Positions 36,651-47,984 of a DNA stretch of 64,000 bases are shown in pieces. Made by a program: the position numbers and the translations under genes. Within the stretch, counting starts at the first letter, position 1; each line of letters opens with the position of its first letter. The DNA is from Epiperipatus broadwayi (Eukaryota > Onychophora > Udeonychophora > Euonychophora > Peripatidae): contig JAQFVV010006839.1 in NCBI GenBank assembly GCA_028023455.1, positions 62,001 through 126,000 of the forward strand. The letters are read 5' to 3'. Under the pieces are notes generated by a model, which did no database searches, had not been told where the DNA came from, and saw only the letters and a program-made list of their open reading frames with translations.

Positions 36651-37342
36651 CATCCAAAAAGTGGTTCTTTTCATTCTTTATGGATTGTTGATTTACTATT
36701 AGTCATACCTGTAATGACAGCAATTTTATTTTCATTAAAATATTTTATCAATCTTCATATTTATACATTCTTGTTAATAATGTTTTAGGTATGGGTGTCG
36801 GGGACATGCCTCTATTAAAATTTTTTATTTTACCTTTCTTTGGACTGAATATATCGATAATAGTCACAGTTATATTTTTAAAGGACCAGATGTTTGTAAT
36901 TACTTTACAGCCAGCGTATAATTTTTTGATATTTGTAAGATGTTTATGCTGTTAAGAAATTATTTGATTATAACTTTATTTCAATTTTAAATGATGTAAT
37001 GTATCGTTAATCAAAATATTCATGTTGAAACGTTTTCAGCATACATGTCCATTGTTAACCCATAATGATATTTTTATTGTATCTAAATGTTGTTGATAAA
37101 GATTATATTCATAATTATAAGTGTTATTTTATTAATAAATAAATTTTATTACATGTATTATCATACGATTATATATATAATTCATAAATTTCTTTCGATG
37201 ATGCAAGTTAAATTAATGTTATTCATTATTATTTATTTATTTATGTGATAATTAATTAATTATTTACATATTTAAATGTCTGAAAGCAAGATTGATTATA
37301 AATATGAGATTGAACTAGACCTCTCTTTTGTCTCGTAACATT

Positions 37343-37440
37343 AAGCTGTTAAAACAGGCAAAACTCTCCATACAGTAGTGCCACTCAGTGCAAGCCAGAG
37401 TAATCAATGGATCATGTGATGTTTAGTGGTTTAACATTAA
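37343..37440 (-). repeat. Family A, short fragment
   Basis: Contains TTAAAACAGGCAAAACTCTC, the CCACTCAGTGCAAGCCAGAG region and CATGTGATGTTTAG, joined with an internal deletion that removed the hammerhead part. Confidence 0.6.
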
Positions 37441-38804
37441 GTTGATTTAAAAGAGGCTTTAGTTAAATTACCGCTAAAATTACATCCACACATTAATATC
37501 AGATTGAACATTGCTGTTATGTTTAAGTGTTTGTTGGGGGGGGGGGTGTCGACTAATTTTTAAATTGATGATGATGCCAATCATGATGGGAACATATGTC
37601 CGACAGAGATTGGTTTATTTTTTTCATCAAAGATTGTCACTTAAAAGATTATAAATTTAATCAATGGTGCAAGTTAGCATTATTCGATATATACATATGA
37701 ATATGCCAACAGAACATCATATGACTTATTTTTATATTTAACAAATGCTTTCAGAGAAAATCATGTGATACTTTCTTGCCTGAAAATTGTCAATAGTTAA
37801 AGTAAAAGGGTAGTTACTAAAATATATAGTTACTAGCTTAATGCCAGATCTGTATATTTATAAGAACAGTAGGTTCTTGAGCTTAAAATCTTAAGGCTTT
37901 TCAGATTTCAGATCATTAACTTCATAATACAAAAAAGTTAAAGATATATGCTAGGCATATAAATATGTTAGGTCCAAACTCCTGATGAAGGCCATAAACT
38001 AAACATTAATTCAAAGATGTTGATGTAATAGCACTACCATCTAGTATCGATTATTTAAACCTGCAGTAGATGACTCTAAGGAAAAATTAAAAGCGGAGAA
38101 GTAAATTAATTAGAGAAAAAGATACAGAGTAGTGGAAAATGAATATGAATTAAAAAAAATAGCTTAGAATTTTATAAGAATCAAAATTATGAAAATGGAT
38201 GTATAATAACACTAGAAGGAGTTTATTGTTATTTCGTACAAAGACAAGCTTTAGATACGAAGGCAAAGGAAACAAAAATAAATAAGGATTTGGATTGTAG
38301 AGAGATGGAAAGGAAAGTGTTGATTATTTATTTTTGGTGTGTAGGAAGTCAAAAGAAGATCAGTGTAAGTTGTACATAGAGTAGAAGATACATGTGTTGA
38401 AACTGTTAAAGTGAAAAAACAATGTTAAGAAAATCACTTGATAGTCAGAAGGTTACTATGATACCTATAATTTGTTTCCAAAGGATGGAATATTTAATTT
38501 TGACTAACAGAATGGTCTATGTCGAGCAGCTTCTGATTTCATCTAAGGGGAAACTTATTTTATACCATATCATTGCTTCTGATATTGTATATCTAAAATG
38601 CTAATCTTGCTAATTTGGAAATGTATTTGGTTTTCCGATATTTGTATTTAAAATTTGTTTTTAATGTAAAGAAAGCTTAATTTTTAATATACATATAATA
38701 TGATTTAGTAAAATATGATGATCATTAATAGGATTGTTATTACTATTGTTATCATCGTCATGATAAAGCCATTAATATGCTTACTGTTTTTATTCTTTAC
38801 GTAG

Positions 38805-38862
38805 CGATAAAGTGCAACAAGTACAGCCAATGCAGCCCTTGCGATTAACGTTTCTGAGAAGT
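38805..38862 (+). CDS. ALS2: Alsin micro-exon linking two RCC1 blades
   Basis: Exon of 58 bases found by phase. The first base C joins AG of 32259-32260 to make Ser, then 19 codons end in phase 0. It encodes DKVQQVQPMQPLRLTFLRS, in the place where vertebrate alsin has a short variable stretch ending in a leucine-rich segment (TPVLLSCSKLG) before the next blade. Acceptor is a pyrimidine tract ending TTTACGTAG and donor is GT/GTAAGT. The only alternative, splicing 32260 straight to 41499, hits TAA after three codons. The sequence itself is poorly conserved, so the call rests on phase, splice signals and position. Confidence 0.8.
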
Positions 38863-40176
38863 GTAAGTGATATTTAAATAAATATTTAGAATAAAAAAAT
38901 GCAGTTACATATATAATAACCAATGATGAATCAGAACTGTAATAGTAATGTGATGAACAAGCATGTTTAAGTGTTCTTTATTAGAATTTTTAAAAATAAG
39001 ATACGACAATAGAAGACTCATAGTGACAGTTTCAAGGGAACTTTTTTTATCAGCTCTATCATACCCTAAACATCATTAACTGCAAATCAGATTCAAGCTT
39101 ATTACGATTTGTAATTAGTAATATTTAAGGATTTGGCTCAGCTGACGAGCCTTGTGTTGTCATTGTTTACAATTTAAAATTTGGCCATTACTATTATAAT
39201 AAGGGGTACTTCATTGATATTTACATTTAACTGATATTTGATTAAAATTATACGTAGAGGTTATTAGGGTATGAGATTTTTATCTCTAGCCTTTGCACAA
39301 TTGTAATTTTCAAATGATTATGCTGCATAAATTGGAATAATATAGAAATTCCAGCAGCATCAGAAATCAAAAGTTTATAATGATCAAAAGCGTAAAGGAG
39401 AGGTGGATTCCATCTATTCTTTATAGTTTACTGACATGAATGTTATTCGTCCATAGTTTATGGCGGAGTTAATTTATTTCTGTTTGTATTTCTATTATAT
39501 TTAACATCATATCTTATTTTCACAATTATTGAATCAAATGCATTCTTAAATGTACTCATTCATGTTAAAATGATCATAAAATGAAAATAAATATAATTCT
39601 TTGTGTTATTTTTTATATATAAATAAAATCGTTAAAAATTATACTACAACAAATATAGTATTATTTAATACTAAAGCAAAACTTCATTGCTTTTATCTTG
39701 TCAGTATAGTTATAAATACATCATCATAATAATAATAATAATCATCATCGTGTAATTTATGTATAGTATAATTATACAAGAGAAAAAAAAGGAAGAAAGA
39801 CAAGTGGAGGGAAAACTATTTATAAAAGAAATATAGATGTCATATTTAAAATAATATAAATGTTATACTGTAGAAGGCAATAAAATATCGCTGGAAAAAA
39901 GTTTTGGTAATACAGCATCGATTGATCCACGCCATAAGATGGCGCTGTTGCTACGCTAAAGCACATAAATATGCTGTTTACAAGGCCGCTCATAGATCTT
40001 ACGGCCTGTAAACTGTTCAACTGCTAAGATGTTGAAGTGCACCCATTACCCCAACATCTGTAGTATGTTAAACATTATTAGCGACGAGTAAGCAAGACTC
40101 TCTATAGACATTACTCTTAACACATATGATGTGAAGGTTTCTGTATTTTTAATGACGAAAACTATATTATAAGGTT

Positions 40177-40446
40177 TTTTTGGCTTCGATGTATTTTTTT
40201 TTATTTTCGTTCGTAAAAATTGTAACGATTTTCCAAACGCCCCTGGTTTCATTGTCAGGGATCAGAATTCAGGAAATGAGGAGTGTTAGTCACAATTTGG
40301 CAAAGTTCACGATCAAGTCGCGCAGTTTCCGAGACTTTTTTGAGATCAAAACATTTCAATGGCAGACTACAGAAGCAGATGCGGTGGCCTTTCTTCAACA
40401 GAGAAATATTCTCCTCACCCAGAAGAACTGCCTTTGTGGTAGTTGA
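40177..40446 (+). pseudogene. Possible ISXO2-like transposase N-terminal fragment
   Basis: Open frame of 88 codons ending at TAG/TGA. Its C-terminal part reads DFFEIKTFQWQTTEADAVA, then FLQQRNILLTQKNCLCGS. The F-L-x-x-R-x-I/L-L then C-x-CG pattern resembles the start of ISXO2/Merlin transposases, which open with such a zinc-binding segment. It stops after CGS, so it is truncated. The N-terminal half is hydrophobic and probably not part of the original protein. Confidence 0.4.
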
Positions 40447-40735
40447 ATGAAAGTAAAAAGTAAAAAAAATAAAAAAAGTTACTTTAAAAAAAAAAGATCA
40501 TAATCAAAAGCGAAAAAAAAAAAAAAAAGTTACTTAAAAAAAAAAGACCGTAATCCAATTTTGTTAAACAACAAGTTTTAAAAAAAAAAATAAAGAAAAA
40601 AAAGATTTTACAAAACGTATTAAAAAAACAATTTAAAAATCAATTTATTTATTTAAAAAAAAAGAAAATACGGTCCAAAAAAAAAAAAAAATCCAAACCC
40701 AAAAAAAAACACAATAACATTACAAAATAATAATA
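40447..40735. repeat. A-rich low-complexity tract
   Basis: Long runs of A broken by GT, GATC and ACTT. TTACTTTAAAAAAAAAAG and a variant recur. May be expanded poly-A of a retroposed copy. Confidence 0.6.
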
Positions 40736-40927
40736 ATCAAATCAGCCCGGTAACGTTATATCTATTCGTTTTTCAGTAGCAACAGCGCCATCGTATGGCA
40801 TGGATCAAGCGCCATCTTATGGCATGGATCAATCGATGCTGTATTACCAAAGTTTTTGTATTAAGTAATATTTGTTGGTGCTTAATTATTGTTAGTTTAT
40901 TTATATATATATATATAATTTGAAGAT

Positions 40928-41135
40928 ATAATGTTCTTTTCCACTAAAACCAATCAAAAAATATAATCCAGAAATATATACACTCCTCCTTTTTTCTTTC
41001 CAAAAACTTTATTTTTTCCATCACCATATATATATACTACCTTATTTGATGGAAGAAATAAAGTTTTTGGAAAGAAGATAGGAGAGAGTATATATTTTTC
41101 GATTGTTTTTAATGGAAAAGAACATAATATTTTAT
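40928..41135. repeat. Hairpin element
   Basis: Arms 40928-41030 and 41040-41135, inverted: TTCTTTTCCACTAAAACCAAT against the complement at 41105-41125, and CCAAAAACTTTATTT against AAATAAAGTTTTTGG. Confidence 0.65.
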
Positions 41136-41498
41136 AAGTCATTTATATTTTGAAAGAAAAAAAAGAGGTGTGTGCTATTGTTAAAAAGATTTTAATAAGT
41201 AAAATATAATTTGAAGATATTCCCAGCTAGTGGCTTTGAATTGACGTTAAGATTTTACCACGAACAAAAAAAAAATTATTGTCATGCTTTAAATATTATA
41301 CTTTACAGAAGTAACGAATGATTGCGATTTTATATGTCCAATTGTTTTAATATGAGAGATTTATTATTATTTTTTTAAATATTTTTTTTTAATTTGATTT
41401 TTACATTAAATAATTTAACTTTTATTTCTGACATAATCGTATTTATCTTTATTGGAATTAATTTTTAAATAACTTGCCTTTATGATTGATGTTTTCAG

Positions 41499-41670
41499 AA
41501 TGCTTGGGTAAGGAAAATATCTGCCGGAGGCATTCAAAATGGTTGTGTTACAGATCAAAATATATCTGGTTTTGTTGCTACTCTGCATGAATTTGCAGCT
41601 TCTGATCGAGACTTCAACCATCACTTGTGCGTGTTTAAGCACACTGTTTTAGAAAAAGTATCCACTTCAG
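41499..41670 (+). CDS. ALS2: Alsin exon: last RCC1 blade and start of DH domain
   Basis: Exon of 172 bases, 57 codons plus one base, phase 0 in and phase 1 out. It encodes NAWVRKISAGGIQNGCV, the last RCC1 strand, then TDQNISGFVATLHEFAAS followed by DRDFNHHLCVFKHTVLEKV. The DQNI-x-G-(F/Y)-(V/I)-A-(T/S)-LHE signature is the entry to the DH (RhoGEF-like) domain of alsin, where vertebrates read DKNIMGYIASLHELATTE. Acceptor is TTTTCAG and donor is CAG/GTAAAT. The exon is read in + frame from 41499; an overlapping antisense open frame (41415-41642) is a shadow. Confidence 0.94.
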
Positions 41671-42775
41671 GTAAATATATAAAATTTCCCGACAGTTAAT
41701 ACTCTGACAAATGTGGCATATTCTTATTTTAGTACGTGAAATGTATTAATTAAAATAGAATGTGATTTTCAATTAATGTGCAGAACAGAGAATTGTACAT
41801 ATATGTGTGTGTGTGTGGTAATTTAATTATTTGAATGGACTTCGTAGATAGTGAAATATTTTAATAAATGGGGATTCTATTTTAATTGTAGTTAAAATCT
41901 GCAGCCATAATATTTCTAACGCAACAGCCAATCCAATCCAGACCGACTGCGCAAGTTGAGACAATAATAAACTTCTAACAGTATAATATTTGTCAAAAGG
42001 CATATATATATATAGTAATATAAATATTACTATAATCAGTTTTATATATAGTGCTTAAATATCCCATTGCCAGCTTTCTTTTATCAAACTAAAGTATATG
42101 TAAAATTTGAAGGAAATACAAGTAAATGACCATTTTATATGTGTTAGTTTACTAATAAAGACTAGCGATTTATATTTATGAAGTATATAGAGAGTTGGCT
42201 ATTTTAATATTTACACTGATTTATTATACTATATTTAACGGTCTTCTCTAAATATGTACATAATGTATTTTCAATTGCATTTCTCTTTTTATTCTTGAAA
42301 AGCACATATTTTTCAGTATCTTAAAAAAACGTTCTAATGCCTTTCTTTACAATTCTTATTTTAAAAACAAATTATGAGAAATATACATATTTATATATAT
42401 TTACAAGAAATTTATTTTGGTTTTATAGCATATGTGATATTATTCAAAATTTATTTATTGTTTCTTTCATTATGTGAACGTACGTGTTTGTGTAGTTATC
42501 GTGAATTAAAGATGGTCGCTTACAATTTTTTAGCAAAAAAACATCACACGTATGATTGAAAAGTATTTATTTTGATCGGCTTTATTTCTTCACTGCATAT
42601 TTTTAATTCAACCTAGCAAACAGAAACTGTTCATATAAGTATTTGGCAACAATGGTTTGAAATAATGTAAAAAAAAAAAATGTGTATATATCTAACATTT
42701 CAGTGTGATTATAACACTTTTTTTTTTTGAGAATTTGTGCTTTGTTAAAGAGTAAGAAAGCGTGTAGTATATATT

Positions 42776-43292
42776 CCAGTGAAAAGATGACCAATGACTG
42801 GGTCTCTGTCCAAGCTGCCTGCAGAACTGTCTTCAAATCAACATGTGTTACGTAGCTCCATAGTTTAGCTTTTCACTACAAAAATATTAAGGCGTTAGTT
42901 TGTCTGAATTATGATTTATGCCGTGAAATATGTTGGTGTGTTTAGCCCTTAATCCAAAATAGAACAAGGTGCTAATATTAAATTTTGGTTTAAATTGAGC
43001 AAAATTGCAACGGAAACATTTGAAATGATTTGGACGGTTTATGACAATGAGTCATGAGTTACAAAAATGTTTTCAAGTCGTTTGCAAGATTTTGTGATGG
43101 CAAGGATAGCATTGAAGAAAATCAACAAACGTTCGAAATATATTGATATGTTTCATATCATAATTTGTGATTCGGATATGCTAGCCCTTTAAAATTTTTG
43201 TGGTAAATAACTAATATATGTTTCTATGTTACATTGATTCAGAGATGGTACTGTAGGCAGCCTAAAAAAAGAACTAATAGTCTTTTGCTGGG
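42776..43292. mobile_element. Family D TIR element
   Basis: Ends CCAGTGAAAAGATGACCAATG and ACTAATAGTCTTTTGCTGGG, with the same internal order as 29065-29554 (AAATCAACATGTGTTACGTA, TTAGTTTGTCTGAATTATGA). Confidence 0.65.
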
Positions 43293-44221
43293 ACATATTG
43301 CATAGCATATTAAATCTTTATTTTTATCTCTCTCATTTCTAAAGTCTGTTGCTTGGAGGCATACGTTTTCTCCATCAATAGTTTATTTCCAGATGCATTT
43401 AGTTTATTTAATTTCATAATTTGTCCGTCTTAGAAATTTCTCTGGTCTTTTTAGTATTCCCTGGTTGTGTTGCTCAATTTTCATTAGAAATTATATTCCA
43501 CAAACTGATTTCATATTCGACTAAATAGCGGACGTATTATATTCTGTCCAATGATAGGAATGTAATCACTTTCCTCACTGATTCCTTAATTGATTTAACC
43601 CATGCGCAAATAAGAATTCAATGTGAGATTTTAATTAATGGAAAAATATTTTGAAGGAAAAAAACGTCTTTTCATATCCTTAAACATGAGATGTTCAAAT
43701 TTGAAGAGAAGAAAGAAAAATTTAAAATGTCATACACATTCTTACAATATAATAGAACGTATACCGTGAAAAAAGTACATTGTGATCAGATGCAAAACAT
43801 CTGCCTTACATATATTTTGTTTTAATTAAATTGTTTCATTGGATTACTGCCATGTGCTTAGATGTGAAAGGTTTTAATCTGTTCGGAAATACAAAATGAT
43901 AGAAGACAGTAGAACAAATCATCTCTTTAAGAGGATTTTATGTTCACTTAGTTTTTAGGTATATTTTTGGAGTTTCCTATTAAAGAAGTCATAAGCCATT
44001 ATATTTATACATATCCATATTTACGTTTACATACTTTAACTGATCAAATTTCAGTATTGAAATTTGTCCATAATGTTGCGTTTTATATATAAAATTTAAA
44101 ATAATTTAAAACTAAATTGAAACCAACAACTAACTATAAATAAAAAAATTATTAAATACATCTAACCCAGTTTTCATTCCTTATTGGAACCTTATCAAGA
44201 TGTTTCTTTTTATAATATCAC

Positions 44222-44760
44222 ATGTGATGTGATATACTGTGACTTCTCCTTAAACGGAGTCAGGAATCTCTCAGCAACTATGCCCAAAGAAACCTGTTAG
44301 CCACTTTACCTTCCCCTTCCATTCCTCACCCTAAGCTTTCCCATAATCTGCCCATCTCATTTCCACAACATAATCTTTGTCAACTCTATGGTCTTTATAT
44401 CTAAATCCCCCTTATCTTTTCCCAAACCCAGCATAAAAACCAATAACCCATTTTCTGTATAATCACTTTGTTCATATTTATTCTTCCATAACTTCATTAT
44501 TTGTATCCTTTCTGTTTTCAAGCATTTACATTCAATCAACAGATGCCTAATATTTTCTATACCTTCCTTACACAATTTGCAGACTAAATCACCCATATTT
44601 TTCCATTTACATATATATTCTCTTGTTGCTAAAGATCCCGTTCGAGCCTTAAACAATAAACTACTTTCCTTACTCTAATTATAAGTTAACTTGCACCCAA
44701 TGTTCCTTTTACTTTTATATATATATTTAAACTCTTTTTACACGCACCAACTACTCTACA
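44222..44760 (-). mobile_element. LINE 3' end, same family as 17988-19345
   Basis: Minus strand: MFKARTGSLATREYICKWKN, then CKLCKEGIENIRHLLIECKC and KLWKNKYEQSDYTENGLLVF. 99 codons open. Nearly identical in protein to the 18120-18356 copy, so the family was active relatively recently. Confidence 0.8.
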
Positions 44761-44970
44761 GAAAATCTCCCCAGTGGACATTATTTGCATTATATTACAA
44801 TAAATATAATTAAGCCAATAAACATCACATGACCTCCATTTCTAATGCTTGTTCTTAACTATTATTAAAACAGGCAAAACTCTGTATACATATTGCCACT
44901 CAGTGCAAGCCAGAGTAATCAATGGATGCCAGAAGGCTTGTGCATAAAATCCCCATCTACTGCCTACTCA

Positions 44971-45027
44971 TCCAATATCCTCAGACTAGTTTCTGGCTTG
45001 TGGCCTTCATCAGCGAGGAGCCTTGAA
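44971..45027 (-). ncRNA. Type-I hammerhead-ribozyme-like motif, family A, intact core
   Basis: Read on the minus strand: CUGAUGA, then GGC/GCC stem II with loop CACAA (flanked by an A opposite A), then GAAA. Next comes self-complementary ACUAGU as minimal stem III, then C as the base 5' of the predicted cleavage point. Stem I pairs UCCUCG (just before CUGAUGA) with UGAGGA (just after the cleavage point), six pairs including one G-U. An asymmetric GGC/UA internal loop follows, then UUCAA pairs with UUGGA. This is the order of a type-I hammerhead. All invariant core bases are present. The weak stem III suggests activity as a dimer, as known for short-stem-III hammerheads. No activity is shown by sequence alone. 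Confidence 0.72.
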
Positions 45028-45418
45028 TCTGAGAGCACTGCACCTAGATCTTAGAATCTAATGCAACCCTCCAGCAGCCCCCTTTTATCTCTATTTAACT
45101 ACTAAACTATGAGACTTAAATTGAAAACACCATAATATTTTTAATCCAAGCTCACCAGCTTATATAGTCATATAGGTCTGAACTCAGTTCAGTACCCATA
45201 TATTTTGGTGTCTTTGGTTTTTTAATAACCATAGCCATCTATCCTATTATGCAGGATTGGTTTTAAGCCAATAAACATCACATGACCTCCATTTCTCATG
45301 CTTGCTCTTAACTGTTATTAAAACAGGAAAAACTATACGTATTGCCACTCAGTGCGACCCAGAGTAATCAATGGATTCCAGAAGGCTTGTCCATAAAATC
45401 CCCATCTATTGCCTACTC

Positions 45419-45476
45419 ATTCAATATCCTCAGACTAGTTTCTGGCTTGTGGCCTTCGTCAGTGAGGAGCCTTGGA
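45419..45476 (-). ncRNA. Type-I hammerhead-ribozyme-like motif, family A, intact core
   Basis: Second unit of the tandem family A pair, 449 bases after the first. Minus strand: CUGACGA (the variable core base is C), GGC/GCC stem II with loop CACAA, GAAA, ACUAGU, then C. Stem I inner helix UCCUCA with UGAGGA is fully paired. The outer UCCAA/UUGAA helix has mismatches. Compared with the neighbouring unit, stem I changes G-U to A-U, so the pairing is kept. Confidence 0.7.
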
Positions 45477-45849
45477 TCTGAGAGCACTGCACCTAGATCT
45501 TAGGATCTAATGCAACCCTTCAGCAGCCGCCTTTTATCTCTACTTAACTACTAAACTATGAGACTTAAATTGAAAACACCATAATATTGTCAATCCAAGC
45601 TCACCAGCCAGAAACTAATCTGAGGATATTGGATGAGTAGGCACTAGATGGGGATTTTAAGCACAAGCCTTCTGGCATCCATTGATTGCTCTTGCTTGCA
45701 TTGAGTGGCAATACGTGTAGAGAGTTTTGCCTGTTTTAATAAATATAATTAGTAAAATATGTACATGTACATAAAACTGACCAAACTTATTACAATCCTT
45801 TTTTTTTCAATGTATATGTTTACAAAACAATCTAAAAAAATAATTTTAA

Positions 45850-46760
45850 ATTAAAACTCTAAAGTTTCCAAAAATCTAACAATGCCCATTTCCCCACTAA
45901 TTGTGCTGGACCTTTAACTTTGTTTACACATTTGTTTAAATTTTCTTGAATATACAAAATTTTCTTTCCTTGTGATTTTTAATATACTTAATTACTTGAA
46001 CAGTTTTTTTACAATTTATTCTATGTCTAGCATCTAAAAAAATGTATATATGGCTAGGTTCGTATATTCTTTTTGTTAATTGCAATATTATGCTTCTTAC
46101 CTTTTTCAATGGAAGTTTTTTCTGTCTGACTTATATATATCATATTGCAAAGATCACAACTAATTTTATAAACCAACCCTACCCTATTTTTAATATTACC
46201 CATCTTTTTTTGCATTACAAATCCATTTCCCTAAAGATTTACTATTTTTTCATCCTATTTTAATATCATCAAGTAACTTTTCTTTTATCAATGTCTTATG
46301 TAAATACTCTAAATGTGGAAATGAAACCCATTGCCTATTTGTATGCACATGCCTTACACTATCTTTTGTACTATTATTTTTTTTTTCTTTTGTAGCCCAT
46401 ACTAACATAATTATTCTCAACTTTTCAATTTCTGTTCAAATGCTTTTTTTTGCATTCAATGTTGTCCTATCATTTTTCAAAGCTATTTTCTGCAACCAAA
46501 GCTGGTATGAATTTGGTTCAATTATACCTCTTTTATTCTTTATGCTTAATGTTATGCTTAATAAGTATTTCACATTAATTCTTTTTCTTAAAAAAATGTC
46601 TAAATACTTTAATCTTTTCTCTTCTTTTTCCATTGTGAAGTAAATATTGTATTTATTATTGTTCAATTTTTTAATTAAATGCAATTAACAATACTTTTAC
46701 CATTGCCTATTACATATATATTATGAACATACTTATAACATTCTATAATTACTTTATTTT
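45850..46760 (-). mobile_element. Penelope-like element relic with GIY-YIG part
   Basis: Minus strand, frames with stops: IYFTMEKEEKRLKYLDIFL (the reverse-transcriptase-end motif F-T-x-E-x-E... x-L-x-F-L-D of Penelope-like elements), a basic linker, then GLVYKISCDLCNMIYISQTE, the GIY-YIG endonuclease start (G-V/L-Y-K-I-x-C). The order RT then GIY-YIG is diagnostic of these elements. Confidence 0.75.
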
Positions 46761-47021
46761 TTATATAATTATTATTAGTTAATATTACAATGCATATCGC
46801 TAGTTGTTTGAAGTTCAGAATTTATATTCTTCCACAGAAGACGTTACTGAAATATTTTAACATTGTGAGTGGTGATTTGAATGTGTATTATTAGTTATAT
46901 TTTCCACTATATTGGAAAAGAATAAATATCTTCATGCTGTTCTTCCGTAAAATAATAATCAGAAAATAATAAATTCTTTACAACAGCTATATAAATATCA
47001 AATTTTTTTATTATACATAAA

Positions 47022-47925
47022 AAGCCTTTTTCAGCACCTGATTTGATGCCCTTTTCAAGTGTTAATAATCTATTATGTTAATGAACTATTTCAGACATAA
47101 AACCACCTAGTGTTCAATAATGAAATTAAAACAAAGAATAACAATAAAAAAAAAATCAAAACCTGCATATATAAATCCAATAATTACAAAATAATTGTCT
47201 ATATCATAACAATGCAATAAATAAAATAAATTACATGCATTTTTTACAATTATATATATGTCAATTTATATAAGTTTCCACTCATTTTTAATTAACCAAT
47301 ATATTAACCAAATTTATAGAAGTCTTATAAATATTCATGCAGTGATTTAAATTATTCTCATTTTTTTGTAAAATGATTTACTTTGGGTGTTCTGGCAAAC
47401 AATTAGAGGTAAGAGCCAAAGAGCATAATAATGAAATTAATAGAAGAGATGATAAATCTGCATTATATATTCATTACTTAAAATATGGGCATAGAATAGA
47501 TGCTACAAAAAGTATTAAATGTTTAAATTTCATCAAAGATCCAAAAAAGAAGACAAATATATGAAACATACTATATTAAAAATAATTTAAATAATTGTTT
47601 GAATATTTACAAGACTTTTATAAATTTGGTTAATAATTCGTTAATTAAAAATGAATGGAAAATTATACAAATTGACATATATACAATTGTAAAAAATTCA
47701 TGTAATTTATTTTATTTATTGTCTTGTTATGATATAGTCAATTATTTTGTAATTATTGGATTTATATGTAGGTTTTGATTTATTTTAATATCTATATTGG
47801 TATTGGTTGTTTTAATTTCATTATTGAACACTAGATGGCTTTATGTCCGAAATAGTTCATTAACGTAATAGATTATTAACATTTGAAAAGGGCAGCAAAT
47901 CAGGTGCTGAAAAGGCTTTCCAAAA
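47022..47925 (+). mobile_element. Penelope-like element 3' end with inverted flanks
   Basis: A GIY-YIG fragment at 47373-47564 (MIYFGCSGKQLEVRAKEHNN, then HYLKYGHRID) lies between two inverted copies of about 330 bases, 47022-47360 and 47560-47925. Shared landmarks are AATCCAATAATTACAAAATA and AAATCAGGTGCTGAAAA with inverse. This is the partial, inverted terminal-repeat layout known for Penelope-like insertions. Confidence 0.7.
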
Positions 47926-47984
47926 ACATTTTAATGTCTGCTTAGCAAAAAGATTTTTCTTTTTTTTTACGATAAAGAATCAGC

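Larger units (their letters stand above)
32261..38804 (+). other. Alsin intron after exon 32148-32260
   Basis: GTAACT to CTTTACGTAG intron of 6544 bases. It contains an LTR-like element with an apparent 4-bp duplication (32821-35364), a palindromic element (35565-35720), a dispersed repeat (36385-36650) and a short family A fragment (37343-37440). About 35730-36380, 36660-37340 and 37450-38800 contain no recognisable gene. A decayed LINE-like stretch may lie at 38060-38420 but I cannot assign it. Confidence 0.8.
39895..40858. mobile_element. Element with about 60-bp inverted ends, transposase-like piece
   Basis: TTTTGGTAATACAGCATCGAT at 39901 is inverted at about 40833-40853, together with GATGGCGCTGTTGCTAC. 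GCGCCATCTTATGGCATGGA is duplicated near the right end. It contains the ISXO2-like fragment at 40177-40446 and an A-rich tract at 40447-40735. Boundaries are approximate. Confidence 0.5.
38863..41498 (+). other. Alsin intron after micro-exon 38805-38862
   Basis: GTAAGT to TTTTCAG intron of 2636 bases. About 38930-39880 is AT-rich with nothing recognisable. It is followed by a roughly 1-kb element bounded by inverted repeats and holding a transposase-like piece and an A-rich tract (39895-40858), then a hairpin element (40928-41135). Confidence 0.8.
44811..45745 (-). repeat. Family A, tandem units (retrozyme-like)
   Basis: Two near-identical units start with TTAAGCCAATAAACATCAC at about 44811 and 45264. 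Landmarks are spaced by about 449-453 bases (ACTAGT at 44985 and 45434), followed by an inverted partial unit to about 45745. Each full unit carries one hammerhead-like motif on the minus strand. High similarity between units suggests recent amplification or conversion. Confidence 0.75.

Noticed and set aside
37536-37546. Run of eleven G as a regulatory or quadruplex site
   Set aside because: It is a single homopolymer run, possibly a sequencing or slippage artefact, with no neighbouring G runs to form a quadruplex of the usual type.
38705-38923. 72-codon antisense open frame across the micro-exon
   Set aside because: The plus-strand exon has matching phases and splice signals; the antisense frame has no support.
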